The notes under the pieces were generated by a model. That model saw only the letters and a list, made by a program, of their open reading frames with translations, was not told the origin of the DNA and made no database searches. A stretch of DNA of 64,000 bases from NCBI RefSeq assembly GCF_009674565.1, contig NZ_WKJL01000005.1, positions 62,001 to 126,000 on the forward strand. The letters run 5' to 3'. This DNA is from Duganella aquatilis. GTDB taxonomy: Bacteria > Pseudomonadota > Gammaproteobacteria > Burkholderiales > Burkholderiaceae_D. Made by a program: the position numbers and the translations under genes. Position 1 is the stretch's first letter, and the number at the start of each line of letters is the position of its first letter. Shown in pieces: positions 1 to 8,779 of the stretch.

Positions 1-56
1 TGCGCACCGCCGATATCGGCGGGTACGGCCACGACCTGTTCGGGCAACATCATCAT
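1..56 (-). CDS. Start of an unidentified protein (cut by window edge)
   Basis: Only the N-terminus is present: MMMLPEQVVAVPADIGGA, continuing past the window edge. Three consecutive ATG codons (56-54, 53-51, 50-48) could each be the start. The first lies two bases after the stop of the upstream liuB, so the gene is almost certainly co-transcribed with it. The visible residues do not match the usual start of LiuC, LiuD or LiuE, so no function is assigned. Confidence 0.5.
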   Translation of the reverse strand, partial: MMMLPEQVVAVPADIGGA

Positions 57-58
57 GG

Positions 59-1666
59 CTACATCCGGAAGACACCGAACTTGGTGTCTTCAATTTCCGC
101 GTTGAGCGCGGCGGACAGGCCGAGGCCCAGCACCGTGCGCGTGTCGGCTGGATCGATCACGCCGTCGTCCCACAGCCGCGCGGTGGCGTAGTAAGGGTGG
201 CCCTGATGTTCATACTGTTCCTTGATCGGCTGCTTGAACGCGGCTTCCTCTTCCGCCGACCACGAACCGCCCTTGCCTTCGATGCCGTCGCGCTTCACTG
301 TCGCCAGCACCGACGCCGCCTGGTCGCCGCCCATCACCGAGATGCGCGCATTCGGCCACATCCACATGAAGCGCGGCGAGAAGGCGCGGCCGCACATGCC
401 GTAATTGCCAGCGCCGAAGCTGCCGCCGATGATGACGGTGAACTTCGGTACCGCGGCCGTCGCCACCGCCGTCACCATCTTGGCGCCGTTGCGGGCGATG
501 CCTTCGTTTTCGTACTTGCGGCCGACCATGAAGCCGGTGATATTTTGCAGGAACACCAGCGGGATCTTGCGCTGTGCGCACAGCTCGATGAAGTGCGCGC
601 CTTTCAGCGCCGATTCGGAGAACAGGATGCCGTTGTTGGCGATGATGCCGACCTTCATGCCGAAGATGTGGGCGAAGCCGCACACCAGCGTGGTGCCGTA
701 GCGCGCCTTGAATTCATCGAACTCGCTGCCGTCGACGATGCGGGCGATGACTTCGCGTACATCGAACGGCTTGCGGGTATCGACCGGGATCACGCCGTAC
801 AGCTCCGACGCCGCATAGGTCGGCTCCACGGCTGCGCGCAAGGCGCCCTGCTGCGGCTTGGTGCGGTTCAGATTCGAGACGATGGTGCGCGCCAGCGACA
901 GCGCGTGCAGGTCGTTCTGCGCCAGGTGGTCGGCCACGCCGGACAGGCGCGTATGCACATCGCCGCCGCCCAGGTCTTCCGCCGTCACCACCTCGCCGGT
1001 GGCCGCCTTCACCAGCGGCGGACCGCCGAGGAAGATGGTGCCCTGTTCCTTGACGATGATGGATTCGTCGCTCATCGCCGGCACGTAGGCGCCGCCGGCG
1101 GTGCAGGAGCCCATCACCACCGCGATCTGCGGAATGCCCTTGGCCGACAGGTTGGCCTGGTTATAGAAGATACGGCCGAAGTGGTCGCGGTCCGGGAACA
1201 CGTCGTCCTGGTTCGGCAGGTTGGCGCCGCCCGAGTCCACCAGGTAGATGCACGGCAGCTTGTTCTGGTCGGCGATTTCCTGCGCGCGCAGGTGCTTCTT
1301 GACCGTCATCGGATAGTAGGTGCCGCCTTTGACGGTAGCGTCATTACAGACGATGACGCATTCCTGGCCGGCCACGCGGCCGATGCCGGTGATGATGCCG
1401 GCCGATGGCGCGGCGTCGTCATACATGGCGTAGGCCGCCATCTGCGACAGTTCGAGGAAAGGCGTGCCGGGATCGAGCAGCATCTGCACGCGGTCGCGCG
1501 GCAGCAGCTTGCCGCGCGCCACGTGCTTGGCCGAGGCCGCTTCGCCGCCGCCGAGGGCGATCTTCGCGACCTTGTCGCGCAAATCGTCGACGACGGCCTG
1601 CATGGCGGCGGCGTTGGCCTTGAAATCCTCGCTACGAGGGTTGAGCTTGCTTTCGATTTGCGGCAT
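59..1666 (-). CDS. liuB: Methylcrotonyl-CoA carboxylase carboxyltransferase (beta) subunit
   Basis: Transfers the carboxyl group from biotin to 3-methylcrotonyl-CoA in leucine degradation, as partner of a biotin-carrying LiuD subunit that is not in this window. The protein is 535 residues, a normal length. The subunit signature is clear: [20 protein letters not shown] near residue 145 and [16 protein letters not shown] near residue 190, both carboxyltransferase acyl-CoA/biotin pocket segments. The start at 1666 (MPQIESKL) is preferred over an upstream in-frame codon because AAAGGA lies just before it. It follows the ychJ-like gene by 41 bases, and a LiuR-like palindrome lies about 200 bases upstream. 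Propionyl-CoA or geranyl-CoA carboxylase beta subunits are the alternatives, but the SGGANLP segment favours MCC. Confidence 0.93.
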   Translation of the reverse strand: MPQIESKLNPRSEDFKANAAAMQAVVDDLRDKVAKIALGGGEAASAKHVARGKLLPRDRVQMLLDPGTPFLELSQMAAYAMYDDAAPSAGIITGIGRVAGQECVIVCNDATVKGGTYYPMTVKKHLRAQEIADQNKLPCIYLVDSGGANLPNQDDVFPDRDHFGRIFYNQANLSAKGIPQIAVVMGSCTAGGAYVPAMSDESIIVKEQGTIFLGGPPLVKAATGEVVTAEDLGGGDVHTRLSGVADHLAQNDLHALSLARTIVSNLNRTKPQQGALRAAVEPTYAASELYGVIPVDTRKPFDVREVIARIVDGSEFDEFKARYGTTLVCGFAHIFGMKVGIIANNGILFSESALKGAHFIELCAQRKIPLVFLQNITGFMVGRKYENEGIARNGAKMVTAVATAAVPKFTVIIGGSFGAGNYGMCGRAFSPRFMWMWPNARISVMGGDQAASVLATVKRDGIEGKGGSWSAEEEAAFKQPIKEQYEHQGHPYYATARLWDDGVIDPADTRTVLGLGLSAALNAEIEDTKFGVFRM

Positions 1667-1707
1667 GGTTTTTCCTTTGCGTGTGGTCTCGCACACGTCG
1701 TAATGAT

Positions 1708-2142
1708 TTATTCTGGAAAACTACCGTCAACGTAAAACCAGCGCAGGCCGCCTTCGGCCGGCTCGCGGACGAAATTGCTCACTTCGTGCAGACGCTGCGC
1801 CCGGCCATTGATCTTGAACCGGGCGACGAATTCCACCGTGTCCTGGGTAAGATCAGGTGCGTCTGCTTTACGTTGACGTAAACGTAAAGCAGATTTTACC
1901 TCAAGTCCCAGCCACTGTACTTTTTCCTCGTCGCTCATGATCGCTTCGGTCGGACGGGTGCTGGCGTGCCAGGTGGCCAGCAGGTAAGGCTCGTTGCGCT
2001 GGCCGTAGGCGGTATAGCGCGAGCGCATCAGTGCTTCGGCGGTTGGCGCGATGGCCGCGCCGGCTATGTAGGGGCCGCAGCAAGTGGCAAGCGAAGGGCC
2101 GCCACAGGGGCAGCCGGCGGGCGCGGTGGACTTCTTGGACAT
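1708..2142 (-). CDS. ychJ: YchJ-like UPF0225 protein with SEC-C metal-binding motif
   Basis: This 144-residue cytoplasmic protein belongs to the YchJ/UPF0225 family: an N-terminal SEC-C-type cysteine cluster (CPCGG then CCGPY, residues ~8-25) followed by an NTF2-like domain containing the family's [10 protein letters not shown] segment. SEC-C motifs bind zinc; the family's cellular role is not established. The start MSKKST at 2142 is chosen because the family begins just before the cysteine motif; the Shine-Dalgarno there is weak. The 3' half contains a 30-base near-perfect palindrome (1863-1892), which the gene tolerates in the codons for [11 protein letters not shown]. Its 3' end probably also carries the liuB promoter. 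Confidence 0.85.
   Translation of the reverse strand: MSKKSTAPAGCPCGGPSLATCCGPYIAGAAIAPTAEALMRSRYTAYGQRNEPYLLATWHASTRPTEAIMSDEEKVQWLGLEVKSALRLRQRKADAPDLTQDTVEFVARFKINGRAQRLHEVSNFVREPAEGGLRWFYVDGSFPE
1863..1892. promoter_or_regulatory. LiuR-like operator palindrome inside ychJ
   Basis: A 30-base dyad with arms CTGCTTTACGTT (1863-1874) and AACGTAAAGCAG (1881-1892); 28 of 30 positions pair. Its core CGTTGACGTAAACG (1871-1884) fits CGTTnACGTnAACG, which also occurs upstream of liuA (28807-28820) and liuR (29291-29304). It lies about 200 bases upstream of liuB, and a half-site CGTCAACG (1725-1732) is nearer to liuB. It is inferred to place liuB under LiuR control. Confidence 0.7.
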
Positions 2143-2311
2143 GGGCGGAAACAGTCTGGGCTGGTGGTGCAAACCCCGCATTATCCGCCAAATAGGCGCA
2201 TTCCGCCGGGTCCGGAGTTACGCTACTTGTAGAAATATTGTTGCTTCATACCTTGGAAGGCGTACACCGTTTACCGCATCGCTATTACACTAGCGGAGTG
2301 AGGAGAATTGA

Positions 2312-3052
2312 ATGAGCCAGACCAGTTTTGAATTCAAGGCGGATGCCAACGACAGTTCGCCGTTGTACATGCAAATTGCCCGTAAATTGAGCGACGATGT
2401 GCTCAATGGCCGCTATCAGGTGGATCAGGCGCTGCCGTCGGAACGGACCTTGTCGGAACTGTTAAACGTTTCGCGGGTTACTGCGCGCAAGGCGATCGAC
2501 CAGCTGGTGGACCAGGGATTGGTGGTGCGCCGCCGCGGATCGGGCAATTATATTGCGCCGCGCATCGAGCAGCCGCTGTCCAACCTCACCAGTTTTTCGG
2601 AGCAATTGCAGCAGCGCGGCCACATTCCGGGATCGCGCTGGCTCAAGCGAGCGATTGTTACACCAACGCCGGAAGAACAACTGAGCCTGGGCCTGTCGCC
2701 GTATTCCAAGGTGGCGCGGCTGGAGCGTCTGCGCCTGGCCGACGACGTGGTGATGGCGTACGAGGTGTCGGTGCTGCCGCAGACGGTGCTGAACGACCCT
2801 AACGCGGTGGGCAACTCGCTGTACCAGTATCTGGACAGCATCAACAAGGCGCCGGCGCGGGCCTTGCAGCACATCCGCGCGATGAATGCGTCGGCCGACC
2901 TGGCGGCGCAGCTGGGCGTGCCCGAGGGGCAGGCGGTGCTGTACATTACCCGGATCGCCTACCTGGATTCGGGCGAGGCGATGGAGCTGACCCATTCGTA
3001 TTGCCATAGCGACCATTATGATTTCGTGGCGGAGATGCGTCGCGCCAACTGA
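2312..3052 (+). CDS. GntR/HutC-family transcriptional regulator (UTRA sensor domain)
   Basis: This 246-residue regulator has an N-terminal GntR winged helix (residues ~15-80, with the typical LPSERTLSELLNVSRVTARK recognition segment) and a C-terminal UTRA ligand-binding domain of the HutC/NagR type. The start at 2312 has GAGGAG seven bases upstream. It heads a same-strand run with murQ nine bases downstream, so it probably senses an amino-sugar phosphate (GlcNAc-6-P or MurNAc-6-P) and controls the recycling genes. That role is inferred from NagR/DasR-like relatives and context. No convincing operator was found in the 169-base upstream gap. Confidence 0.88.
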   Translation: MSQTSFEFKADANDSSPLYMQIARKLSDDVLNGRYQVDQALPSERTLSELLNVSRVTARKAIDQLVDQGLVVRRRGSGNYIAPRIEQPLSNLTSFSEQLQQRGHIPGSRWLKRAIVTPTPEEQLSLGLSPYSKVARLERLRLADDVVMAYEVSVLPQTVLNDPNAVGNSLYQYLDSINKAPARALQHIRAMNASADLAAQLGVPEGQAVLYITRIAYLDSGEAMELTHSYCHSDHYDFVAEMRRAN

Positions 3053-3060
3053 GTCTGCCC

Positions 3061-3939
3061 ATGCTCAAGACTGAACGCCCGAGTACTCAGCACAGCCAAC
3101 TGGACCTTTACTCGGTGGAGGAGCTGGTCGATGTGCTGGTGGACGACCAGGCGCTGGCGGCGCAGGCCGTTAAGGCGGCCTCTTCCAGCATCAGCGCGGC
3201 CGTGACGGCGATGGCGTCGCGCATCGCGGCGGGTGGCCGGCTGGTGTACGTGGGCGCCGGCACCTCCGGGCGGCTGGGCATATTGGACAGCGTCGAACTG
3301 CCGCCAACCTTTTCCTGGCCGCCGGAGCGGGCGATGTCCTTGCTGGCCGGCGGTCTGGGGGCGATGTTCCAGGCGGTGGAAGGCGCGGAGGACGACCGCA
3401 ACAAGGGCGCCGCCGATCTGCGGCTGCTCTATCCCAATTTCAACGATGTGATCCTGCTGTTGGCCGCCTCGGGCACTACGCCGTATGTGCTGGGTGCGCT
3501 GCAGGCGGCGCGCACGGTGGGCGCGCTGACGATCGGCATCGCCAACAATCCCGGTACGCCGCTGATGGTGGGCGCCGACATCGGCATCTGCCTGGACACC
3601 GGCGCGGAAGTCATCTCCGGCAGCACGCGCCTGAAAGCGGGCACGGCGCAAAAAATCGCGCTGAACACGCTGAGCAGCGCGCTGATGGTGCGGCTGAACA
3701 AAGTCTACGGTAACCTGATGGTGGACCTGCAAGCGACCAACGCCAAGCTGATCGAACGCGCCGTCCGCCTGACCGTGCACGCCACCGGCGCCGACGCCGA
3801 AGCCGCGCGCCAGGCGCTGGAGCAATGCCAATACCAGGTCAAAGTCGCCATCATCATGCTGAAAAAAAGCCAGACCGCCGCCGACGCCCAAGCCCTGCTC
3901 GACCACCACACCGGCAACCTCCGCGCCGCCCTGAAATAA
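3061..3939 (+). CDS. murQ: N-acetylmuramic acid 6-phosphate etherase
   Basis: MurQ removes D-lactate from MurNAc-6-phosphate, giving GlcNAc-6-phosphate in cytoplasmic peptidoglycan recycling. The 292-residue length is normal. The family's SIS-domain signature is present: YVGAGTSGRLGILD with PPTFSW (residues ~60-85), then LAASGTTPYVLGAL and GSTRLKAGTAQK, the last typical of phosphosugar binding. It follows the GntR gene by eight bases. Just after its stop lies a 62-base hairpin repeat (3941-4002), which separates it from the transporter gene. The sugar kinase at 6995 is the likely source of its substrate. Confidence 0.95.
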   Translation: MLKTERPSTQHSQLDLYSVEELVDVLVDDQALAAQAVKAASSSISAAVTAMASRIAAGGRLVYVGAGTSGRLGILDSVELPPTFSWPPERAMSLLAGGLGAMFQAVEGAEDDRNKGAADLRLLYPNFNDVILLLAASGTTPYVLGALQAARTVGALTIGIANNPGTPLMVGADIGICLDTGAEVISGSTRLKAGTAQKIALNTLSSALMVRLNKVYGNLMVDLQATNAKLIERAVRLTVHATGADAEAARQALEQCQYQVKVAIIMLKKSQTAADAQALLDHHTGNLRAALK

Positions 3940-3940
3940 A

Positions 3941-4002
3941 TCCGGGGTCAGTTCTGCCAATCGCACACGAGCTCATGTACCAATGGCAGAACTGACCCCG
4001 GA
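3941..4002. repeat. Dispersed hairpin repeat, copy 1 (REP-like)
   Basis: A perfect 19-base-pair stem, TCCGGGGTCAGTTCTGCCA (3941-3959) with its complement at 3984-4002, encloses a 24-base loop. A second copy at 28825-28884 has the same stem (18 pairs) and a loop differing only at GAGCT versus GGACT. It fills the murQ-transporter gap and ends just before the transporter's Shine-Dalgarno. It resembles elements mobilised by RAYT transposases, one of which is at 40008. It could also attenuate or stabilise the mRNA. Confidence 0.85.
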
Positions 4003-4014
4003 GTGAAAGGTTTT

Positions 4015-5274
4015 ATGAAGCAACAACGTAGTGCGTGGACCTGGGTGCCGAGTGTGTCGTTTGGACAGGGGGTGCCGTATGTCGCGGTGATGATGCTGTC
4101 GACGGTGATGTACAAGAATCTCGGCATTTCGAACGCTGATCTGGCGTTTTATACGGCCTGGCTGTATCTGCCGTGGGTGGTGAAGCCGTTGTGGTCGCCC
4201 ATCGTGGAGCTGTTCGGCACCAAGCGGCGCTGGACGGTGTTGATGCAGCTGGTCGGCGGCGCCGGCCTGGCGGCGGTGGCGCTGACCTTGCATGCGCCGG
4301 ATTTCTTCCGCTGGACCCTCGTCATCTTTTGGCTGATGGCGTTTTCTTCCGCCACGCACGATATCGCTTCCGATGGCTTTTACATGCTGGGCTTGCCGAC
4401 CCAGCGTCAGCAGGCGGCCTTCGTCGGCGTGCGCAGCGCGTTCTACAAGCTGGCGATGATCAGTGGGCAAGGCGGGCTGGTGTATCTGGCCGGCGAGCTG
4501 ATGAAGTCTACCGGCGATCCGGTCCACGCCTGGTCGGCGGTGTTTGCGCTGATGGCGGCGCTGTTCCTGGCGCTGTGCGCCTATCACCAGCTCATGCTGC
4601 CGCGCCCGGAGGCGGACCGGCGCCACGTCACCGGCGCGCTGTGGCAGGACTTTGTCCACACTTTCCGCAGCTTTTTCCAGAAGCCGGAGATCGTCACCAC
4701 GCTCGGCTTCCTGCTGCTGTACCGCCTCGGCGAGGCGCAATTGCTGAAGATGGCGGCGCCCTTCCTGCTCGATCCGCGCGCCAAGGGCGGTCTCGGCCTC
4801 AGCACTTCGGATTTCGGCCTGGTCTACGGCACCATCGGCGTGTGCGCGCTGGTGCTGGGCGGGCTGGCCGGCGGCGTGGCGGTGTCGCGCTTCGGCCTCA
4901 AGCGCGCGCTGCTGCCGATGGTGTGCATCATGCACGTGCCGGACCTGGTGTTTGTCTACCTGGCCACGGCGTTGCCGGACAATCTGATGCTGGTGTCGCT
5001 GTGCCTGGCGGTGGAGCAATTCGGCTACGGTTTCGGCTTTGCCGCCTTCATGCTGTACATGGTGCTGGTGGCCGACGGCGAGCATAAGACCGCGCATTAC
5101 GCCATGTGCACCGGCTTCATGGCCCTCGGCATGATGTTGCCGGGCATGGTCAGCGGCTGGATACAGCAGCAGCTTGGTTATCAACATTTCTTCATCTGGG
5201 CCTGTATTTCGACCTTGCCGGCCTTTGTGATGGCCGTCCGGGTGCGCATTCCTGCTGAATTCGGTCGTGAATAG
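4015..5274 (+). CDS. MFS permease, AmpG-like (muropeptide/amino-sugar uptake)
   Basis: A 419-residue inner-membrane protein with about twelve hydrophobic segments. It resembles AmpG-type major facilitator permeases: WLYLPWVVKPLWSPIVELFGTKRRW is the usual AmpG loop after TM2, followed by SSATHDIASDGFYM. AmpG imports GlcNAc-anhydroMurNAc muropeptides. Here the neighbours (murQ, amidase, dipeptidase) support a cell-wall fragment as substrate, but the exact substrate is unproven. The ATG at 4015 is preferred over a GTG at 4003 because GAAAGG lies four bases before it and the GTG falls at the edge of the hairpin repeat. Confidence 0.82.
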   Translation: MKQQRSAWTWVPSVSFGQGVPYVAVMMLSTVMYKNLGISNADLAFYTAWLYLPWVVKPLWSPIVELFGTKRRWTVLMQLVGGAGLAAVALTLHAPDFFRWTLVIFWLMAFSSATHDIASDGFYMLGLPTQRQQAAFVGVRSAFYKLAMISGQGGLVYLAGELMKSTGDPVHAWSAVFALMAALFLALCAYHQLMLPRPEADRRHVTGALWQDFVHTFRSFFQKPEIVTTLGFLLLYRLGEAQLLKMAAPFLLDPRAKGGLGLSTSDFGLVYGTIGVCALVLGGLAGGVAVSRFGLKRALLPMVCIMHVPDLVFVYLATALPDNLMLVSLCLAVEQFGYGFGFAAFMLYMVLVADGEHKTAHYAMCTGFMALGMMLPGMVSGWIQQQLGYQHFFIWACISTLPAFVMAVRVRIPAEFGRE

Positions 5275-5297
5275 CCATTACAATACGTTCTCAACTG

Positions 5298-6995
5298 ATG
5301 CGGAGAGTGGTTTTGGTTTTTAATGCGAAGAAGCGGCTGACCTTGTCGGTCGGTGTGGCGGCTGGCGTGGCGGCGCTGCTTGAGGGATGTTCCAGTACGC
5401 CGTCCGCGCCGGCGCCCGACGCCGGCACGGCGTCCGCGCGTCCGCCGGAACCATCGCCACGGCCGACGCCTGGCGGTCCGGTCGCGGCTGCCGCGCCGTC
5501 CGATCCCAACATGCCGCCGCCGGCGCCGCGCGAATTCCGCGCCGCCTGGGTGTCCACCGTGGCCAATATCGACTGGCCCAGCCGCAGCAACCTGACGACG
5601 GCCAAGCAGCAAACCGAAGCCCTCGCCATCCTCGATCGCGCGCGGGCCATGAATTTGAACGCCATCGTGCTGCAGGTGCGCCCGAGCGCCGATGCGATTT
5701 ATCCGTCCGAGCTGGAACCGTGGTCGGAATTCCTCACCGGCCAGCAGGGCCGCGCACCGGCGCAGCCGTGGGATCCGCTGCAGTTCTGGATCGAGCAGGC
5801 GCACGCGCGCGGACTGGAACTGCATGCGTGGTTCAATCCCTACCGCGCGCGCCATGCGACGGCCAAGTCGCCGCTGGCCGCCAACCATATCGGCCGCACG
5901 AAGCCGGAGGTGGTCAAGCCTTACGGCCGCTATCTGTGGATGGATCCGGGCGAAGCCGCCGCCTCGCAGCACACGCTGGATGTGGTGCTGGACGTGGTGC
6001 GCCGCTACGATATCGACGGCGTGCATATCGACGACTACTTCTATCCATATCCGATCGATACGCCGAATGCGGCCGGGCCGGAAGGCGTGGCGCTGGACGG
6101 CGGCGTCGGCGCCAAGCAGGAACTGGAGTTCCCGGACCAGCTGTCGTGGCAGCGCTATCTGCTGGCCGGCGGCACGCTGGACCGCGCGCACTGGCGCCGC
6201 CAGAACGTCAACTCGCTGATCGAGGCGATGTACCTCGGCATCCGCAAGGAGAAGTCGTGGGTGCGTTTCGGTATCAGCCCGTTCGGCATCGGCCGCCCGG
6301 ATCGCCGGCCGGCCGGCATCATCGGTTTCAGCCAGTACGACAAGCTGTATGCGGATGCGGAACTGTGGCTGGCCAACGGCTGGCTCGATTACCTGGCGCC
6401 GCAGCTGTATTGGCCGGTGGCGCAGGCGCCGCAGGCCTTCGATGTGCTGCTCGATTACTGGCTGGCGCAGAACACGCGCGGCCGCCACGTCTGGCCCGGC
6501 CTGTACACCAGCCGCATCGACAACAGCATCAAGGCCTTCGCGCCGGAGGAAATCGTCAAGCAGATCGGCGTCACGCGCAGCCGCAGCGGCGTGCGCGGCC
6601 ACCTGCACTTCTCGATCGCGGCGCTGATGGAAAACCGCAAGGGCATCACCGATCAGCTGAAAACGCAGTCGTATCAAACCGCCGCGTTGACGCCGCCGAC
6701 GCCGTGGCTGGGCGCCGATGCGCCGGCCGCGCCGCAGGCGGCCACGCGGCGCGAGGGCAATGGCGTGGCGCTCAAGCTGTCCGCCAGCGCCGGCAAGCCG
6801 GTGGCGCATTATGCGATCTGGTCGCGCTACGGCGCCGAGTGGCGCTTCGCGGTGGCGCCGGCATCGCGTCCGGTGCTGCTGCTGGCCGACGATGCGGCGG
6901 GCGGCGCGGCGCAGGCCGTGGTGGTCAGCGCGGTCGACCGGCTGGGCAATGAAAGCGAACGTATTAACGTCTATAACGTGAACCTACGGAGCTGA
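5298..6995 (+). CDS. DigH/YngK-type glycosyl hydrolase-like (GHL10) lipoprotein
   Basis: A 565-residue exported protein. A signal segment ends at LLEGCSS (residues ~28-34), a lipobox-like site with an unusual Glu at -2. A Pro/Ala-rich linker (~35-75) precedes the GHL10 domain (~78-430), which starts at REFRAAWVSTVANIDWPS and contains LQVRPSADAIYPSELEPWSE and DIDGVHIDDYFYPY, the acidic TIM-barrel loops of the family. E. coli DigH cleaves denuded septal peptidoglycan glycans. A C-terminal beta-rich domain follows. The gene overlaps the next by one base (TGATG). Its place in the recycling run suggests it frees glycan fragments. The start at 5298 lacks a strong Shine-Dalgarno and is uncertain. 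Confidence 0.83.
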   Translation: MRRVVLVFNAKKRLTLSVGVAAGVAALLEGCSSTPSAPAPDAGTASARPPEPSPRPTPGGPVAAAAPSDPNMPPPAPREFRAAWVSTVANIDWPSRSNLTTAKQQTEALAILDRARAMNLNAIVLQVRPSADAIYPSELEPWSEFLTGQQGRAPAQPWDPLQFWIEQAHARGLELHAWFNPYRARHATAKSPLAANHIGRTKPEVVKPYGRYLWMDPGEAAASQHTLDVVLDVVRRYDIDGVHIDDYFYPYPIDTPNAAGPEGVALDGGVGAKQELEFPDQLSWQRYLLAGGTLDRAHWRRQNVNSLIEAMYLGIRKEKSWVRFGISPFGIGRPDRRPAGIIGFSQYDKLYADAELWLANGWLDYLAPQLYWPVAQAPQAFDVLLDYWLAQNTRGRHVWPGLYTSRIDNSIKAFAPEEIVKQIGVTRSRSGVRGHLHFSIAALMENRKGITDQLKTQSYQTAALTPPTPWLGADAPAAPQAATRREGNGVALKLSASAGKPVAHYAIWSRYGAEWRFAVAPASRPVLLLADDAAGGAAQAVVVSAVDRLGNESERINVYNVNLRS

Positions 6996-7897
6996 TGATG
7001 AGCGATCTCGGTCTGGGCATCGATGCAGGTGGCACGCAAACCCGCTGGGCGCTGGCCGATGCGGCGGGCGCCATTGTGGCCGAGGGCAGCGTCGGCGGCA
7101 TGTCGGCCACGCAGATGGGCAGTACCGCCGGCCGCGATGCGGTGCGCGGCATCTTCGCCATGCTGGCCACGCAGGTGCTGGCGGCCGGGCAGCCGGTACG
7201 CGTCTGCGCCGGCCTGACTGGTTTTGACGGCGTCGGCACGCAAGCCACGCAGCTGCTGGCGGAGGTGCTGAAGCTGGCGCCATCGGCCATCAGCATGCGC
7301 AACGACGTGGAGATTGCCTACCTGGACAGCTACGCGCCGGGCGAAGGCTATCTGGTCTACGCCGGCACCGGCTCCATCGCCGCGTGGATCGACACCGACG
7401 GCCAGTTCCACCGCGCCGGCGGCCGTGGCGTCACGCTGGATGATGGCGGCGGCGGTTTCTGGATCGCGCGCGAAGCCATGCGTCACATCTGGCGCCTGGA
7501 GGACGAGCATCCTGGCGTGTGGCAGCAATCGGCCATGGCGCGCGCGGTGTTTGCGCAGATCGGCGGCAGCGACTGGGCCTTGTCGCGCCAGTTCATCTAC
7601 GGCCAGGATCGCGGCGCCATCGGCAGTCTGGCGCTGGCTGTCGCCGCCAGTGCCGATGCCGATCCGGTGGCGCGCGCCATACTCGAACAGGCGGGCCGCG
7701 AACTGGCGCGCATCGCGCTGGCGCTGGTGGGCCGCTACGGTGCGCGGCCGATTGCGCTGGGCGGACGTGCGGCGCATCTGCATCCGCTGATCGCGCAGAG
7801 CATGCGCGCGGCGCTGCCGGCCGAGCTGTCGCTGACGCCGCGCCACACGCTGGCGCACCACGCGGCGGCGCGGATTGCTCTACACTCCCATCATTGA
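6995..7897 (+). CDS. BadF/BadG-family amino-sugar kinase (probable MurNAc/GlcNAc kinase)
   Basis: A 300-residue cytoplasmic kinase of the ASKHA fold: phosphate-1 loop GIDAGGTQTRWALAD (residues ~6-20), acidic NDVEIAYLDSY, phosphate-2 loop YAGTGSIAAW (~122-131), and an adenosine motif near ALGGRAAHLHPL. The BadF/BadG family includes GlcNAc kinases and the clostridial MurK, which phosphorylates both MurNAc and GlcNAc at C6. With murQ in the same run and no amgK or anmK nearby, it most plausibly makes MurNAc-6-P for MurQ. Two ATGs (6995, 6998) are possible; the first overlaps the upstream stop. Confidence 0.82.
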   Translation: MMSDLGLGIDAGGTQTRWALADAAGAIVAEGSVGGMSATQMGSTAGRDAVRGIFAMLATQVLAAGQPVRVCAGLTGFDGVGTQATQLLAEVLKLAPSAISMRNDVEIAYLDSYAPGEGYLVYAGTGSIAAWIDTDGQFHRAGGRGVTLDDGGGGFWIAREAMRHIWRLEDEHPGVWQQSAMARAVFAQIGGSDWALSRQFIYGQDRGAIGSLALAVAASADADPVARAILEQAGRELARIALALVGRYGARPIALGGRAAHLHPLIAQSMRAALPAELSLTPRHTLAHHAAARIALHSHH

Positions 7898-7917
7898 ATC
7901 GATTGCCGAGGCTACCC

Positions 7918-8763
7918 ATGAAGATTGTTCCGCTGCTTGCCCTGACTGCCTTGGTGGCTGGTTGCGCCACGGCGCCACCGCCGGCCGCGCCGCGCTTCGA
8001 CCATTCGCAGACCGCGCGCGGACAGAGCGATCGCATCAAGTACATCATCGTTCACTACACGGTGAGCGACACGCCGCGTTCCGTCAAGACGCTGACCACC
8101 ACCGACGTCAGCGCGCATTATCTGCTGACCGATACGGAGCCGCCGTTCTTCTACACGCTGGTGGACGAGTCGCGCCAGTCGAACCACGCGGGCTACAGCA
8201 GCTGGAAGATCTACAACCAGCTCAACTCCGCGTCGATCGGCATCGAGATCGTCAATCCGGGCTTCAAGGAGACGCCGGAGGGCCGCGTGTATGCGCCGTT
8301 CAAGCAGGCGCAGATCGATCAGCTGATTTTGCTGTTGAAGGATATCGTCAAGCGCCACAATATCGCGCCGGGAAATATCCTCGGCCACAACGAGATCGCG
8401 CCGCAGCGCAAGCAGGATCCGGGGCCGCTGTTCCCGTGGAAGCAGCTGGCCGATGCCGGCCTGATTCCGTGGCCGGAACCGAGCCGCGTGGCTGCGCGCC
8501 TGCCGGGCTTCCAGGAACAGCTGCCGGAGGTGACGTGGTTCCAGCGCAAGCTGGCGGACCATGGTTACGCCGTGCCGCAGAATGGCGAGCTGGATCAGGC
8601 TACGCGCAATGTGATCTCGGTGTTCCAGACCAAGTACCGCCCGGCGCTGTATGACGGCACGCCGGATGCGGAAACCGCCGCGCTGCTGGATGTGCTGACC
8701 ACGCCGATTCCGGCCTTGCCGGCTGCGCCGGCGACACCAGCGCCGGCCGCTCCCGCCGAGTAG
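7918..8763 (+). CDS. AmiD-like N-acetylmuramoyl-L-alanine amidase lipoprotein
   Basis: A 281-residue lipoprotein: signal peptide MKIVPLLALTALVAGC with lipobox LVAGC (Cys ~16), an Amidase_2/AmpD fold (residues ~35-195) and a C-terminal peptidoglycan-binding domain (~200-262), then a Pro/Ala tail. Zinc ligands are visible: His in IIVHYTVS, and His and Asp in ILGHNEIAPQRKQDPG. The enzyme cuts the MurNAc-L-Ala bond. As a lipoprotein it acts in the periplasm at a membrane, unlike cytoplasmic AmpD, and E. coli AmiD is the closest analogue. GAGG lies seven bases before the ATG. It would supply free stem peptides for DdpX and sugars for the kinase-MurQ route. Confidence 0.9.
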   Translation: MKIVPLLALTALVAGCATAPPPAAPRFDHSQTARGQSDRIKYIIVHYTVSDTPRSVKTLTTTDVSAHYLLTDTEPPFFYTLVDESRQSNHAGYSSWKIYNQLNSASIGIEIVNPGFKETPEGRVYAPFKQAQIDQLILLLKDIVKRHNIAPGNILGHNEIAPQRKQDPGPLFPWKQLADAGLIPWPEPSRVAARLPGFQEQLPEVTWFQRKLADHGYAVPQNGELDQATRNVISVFQTKYRPALYDGTPDAETAALLDVLTTPIPALPAAPATPAPAAPAE

Positions 8764-8779
8764 CAGCACACCGACCGCC

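Noticed and set aside
197..1735. 512-codon plus-strand frame opposite liuB
   Set aside because: Antisense of a complete carboxyltransferase; no motif or Shine-Dalgarno.
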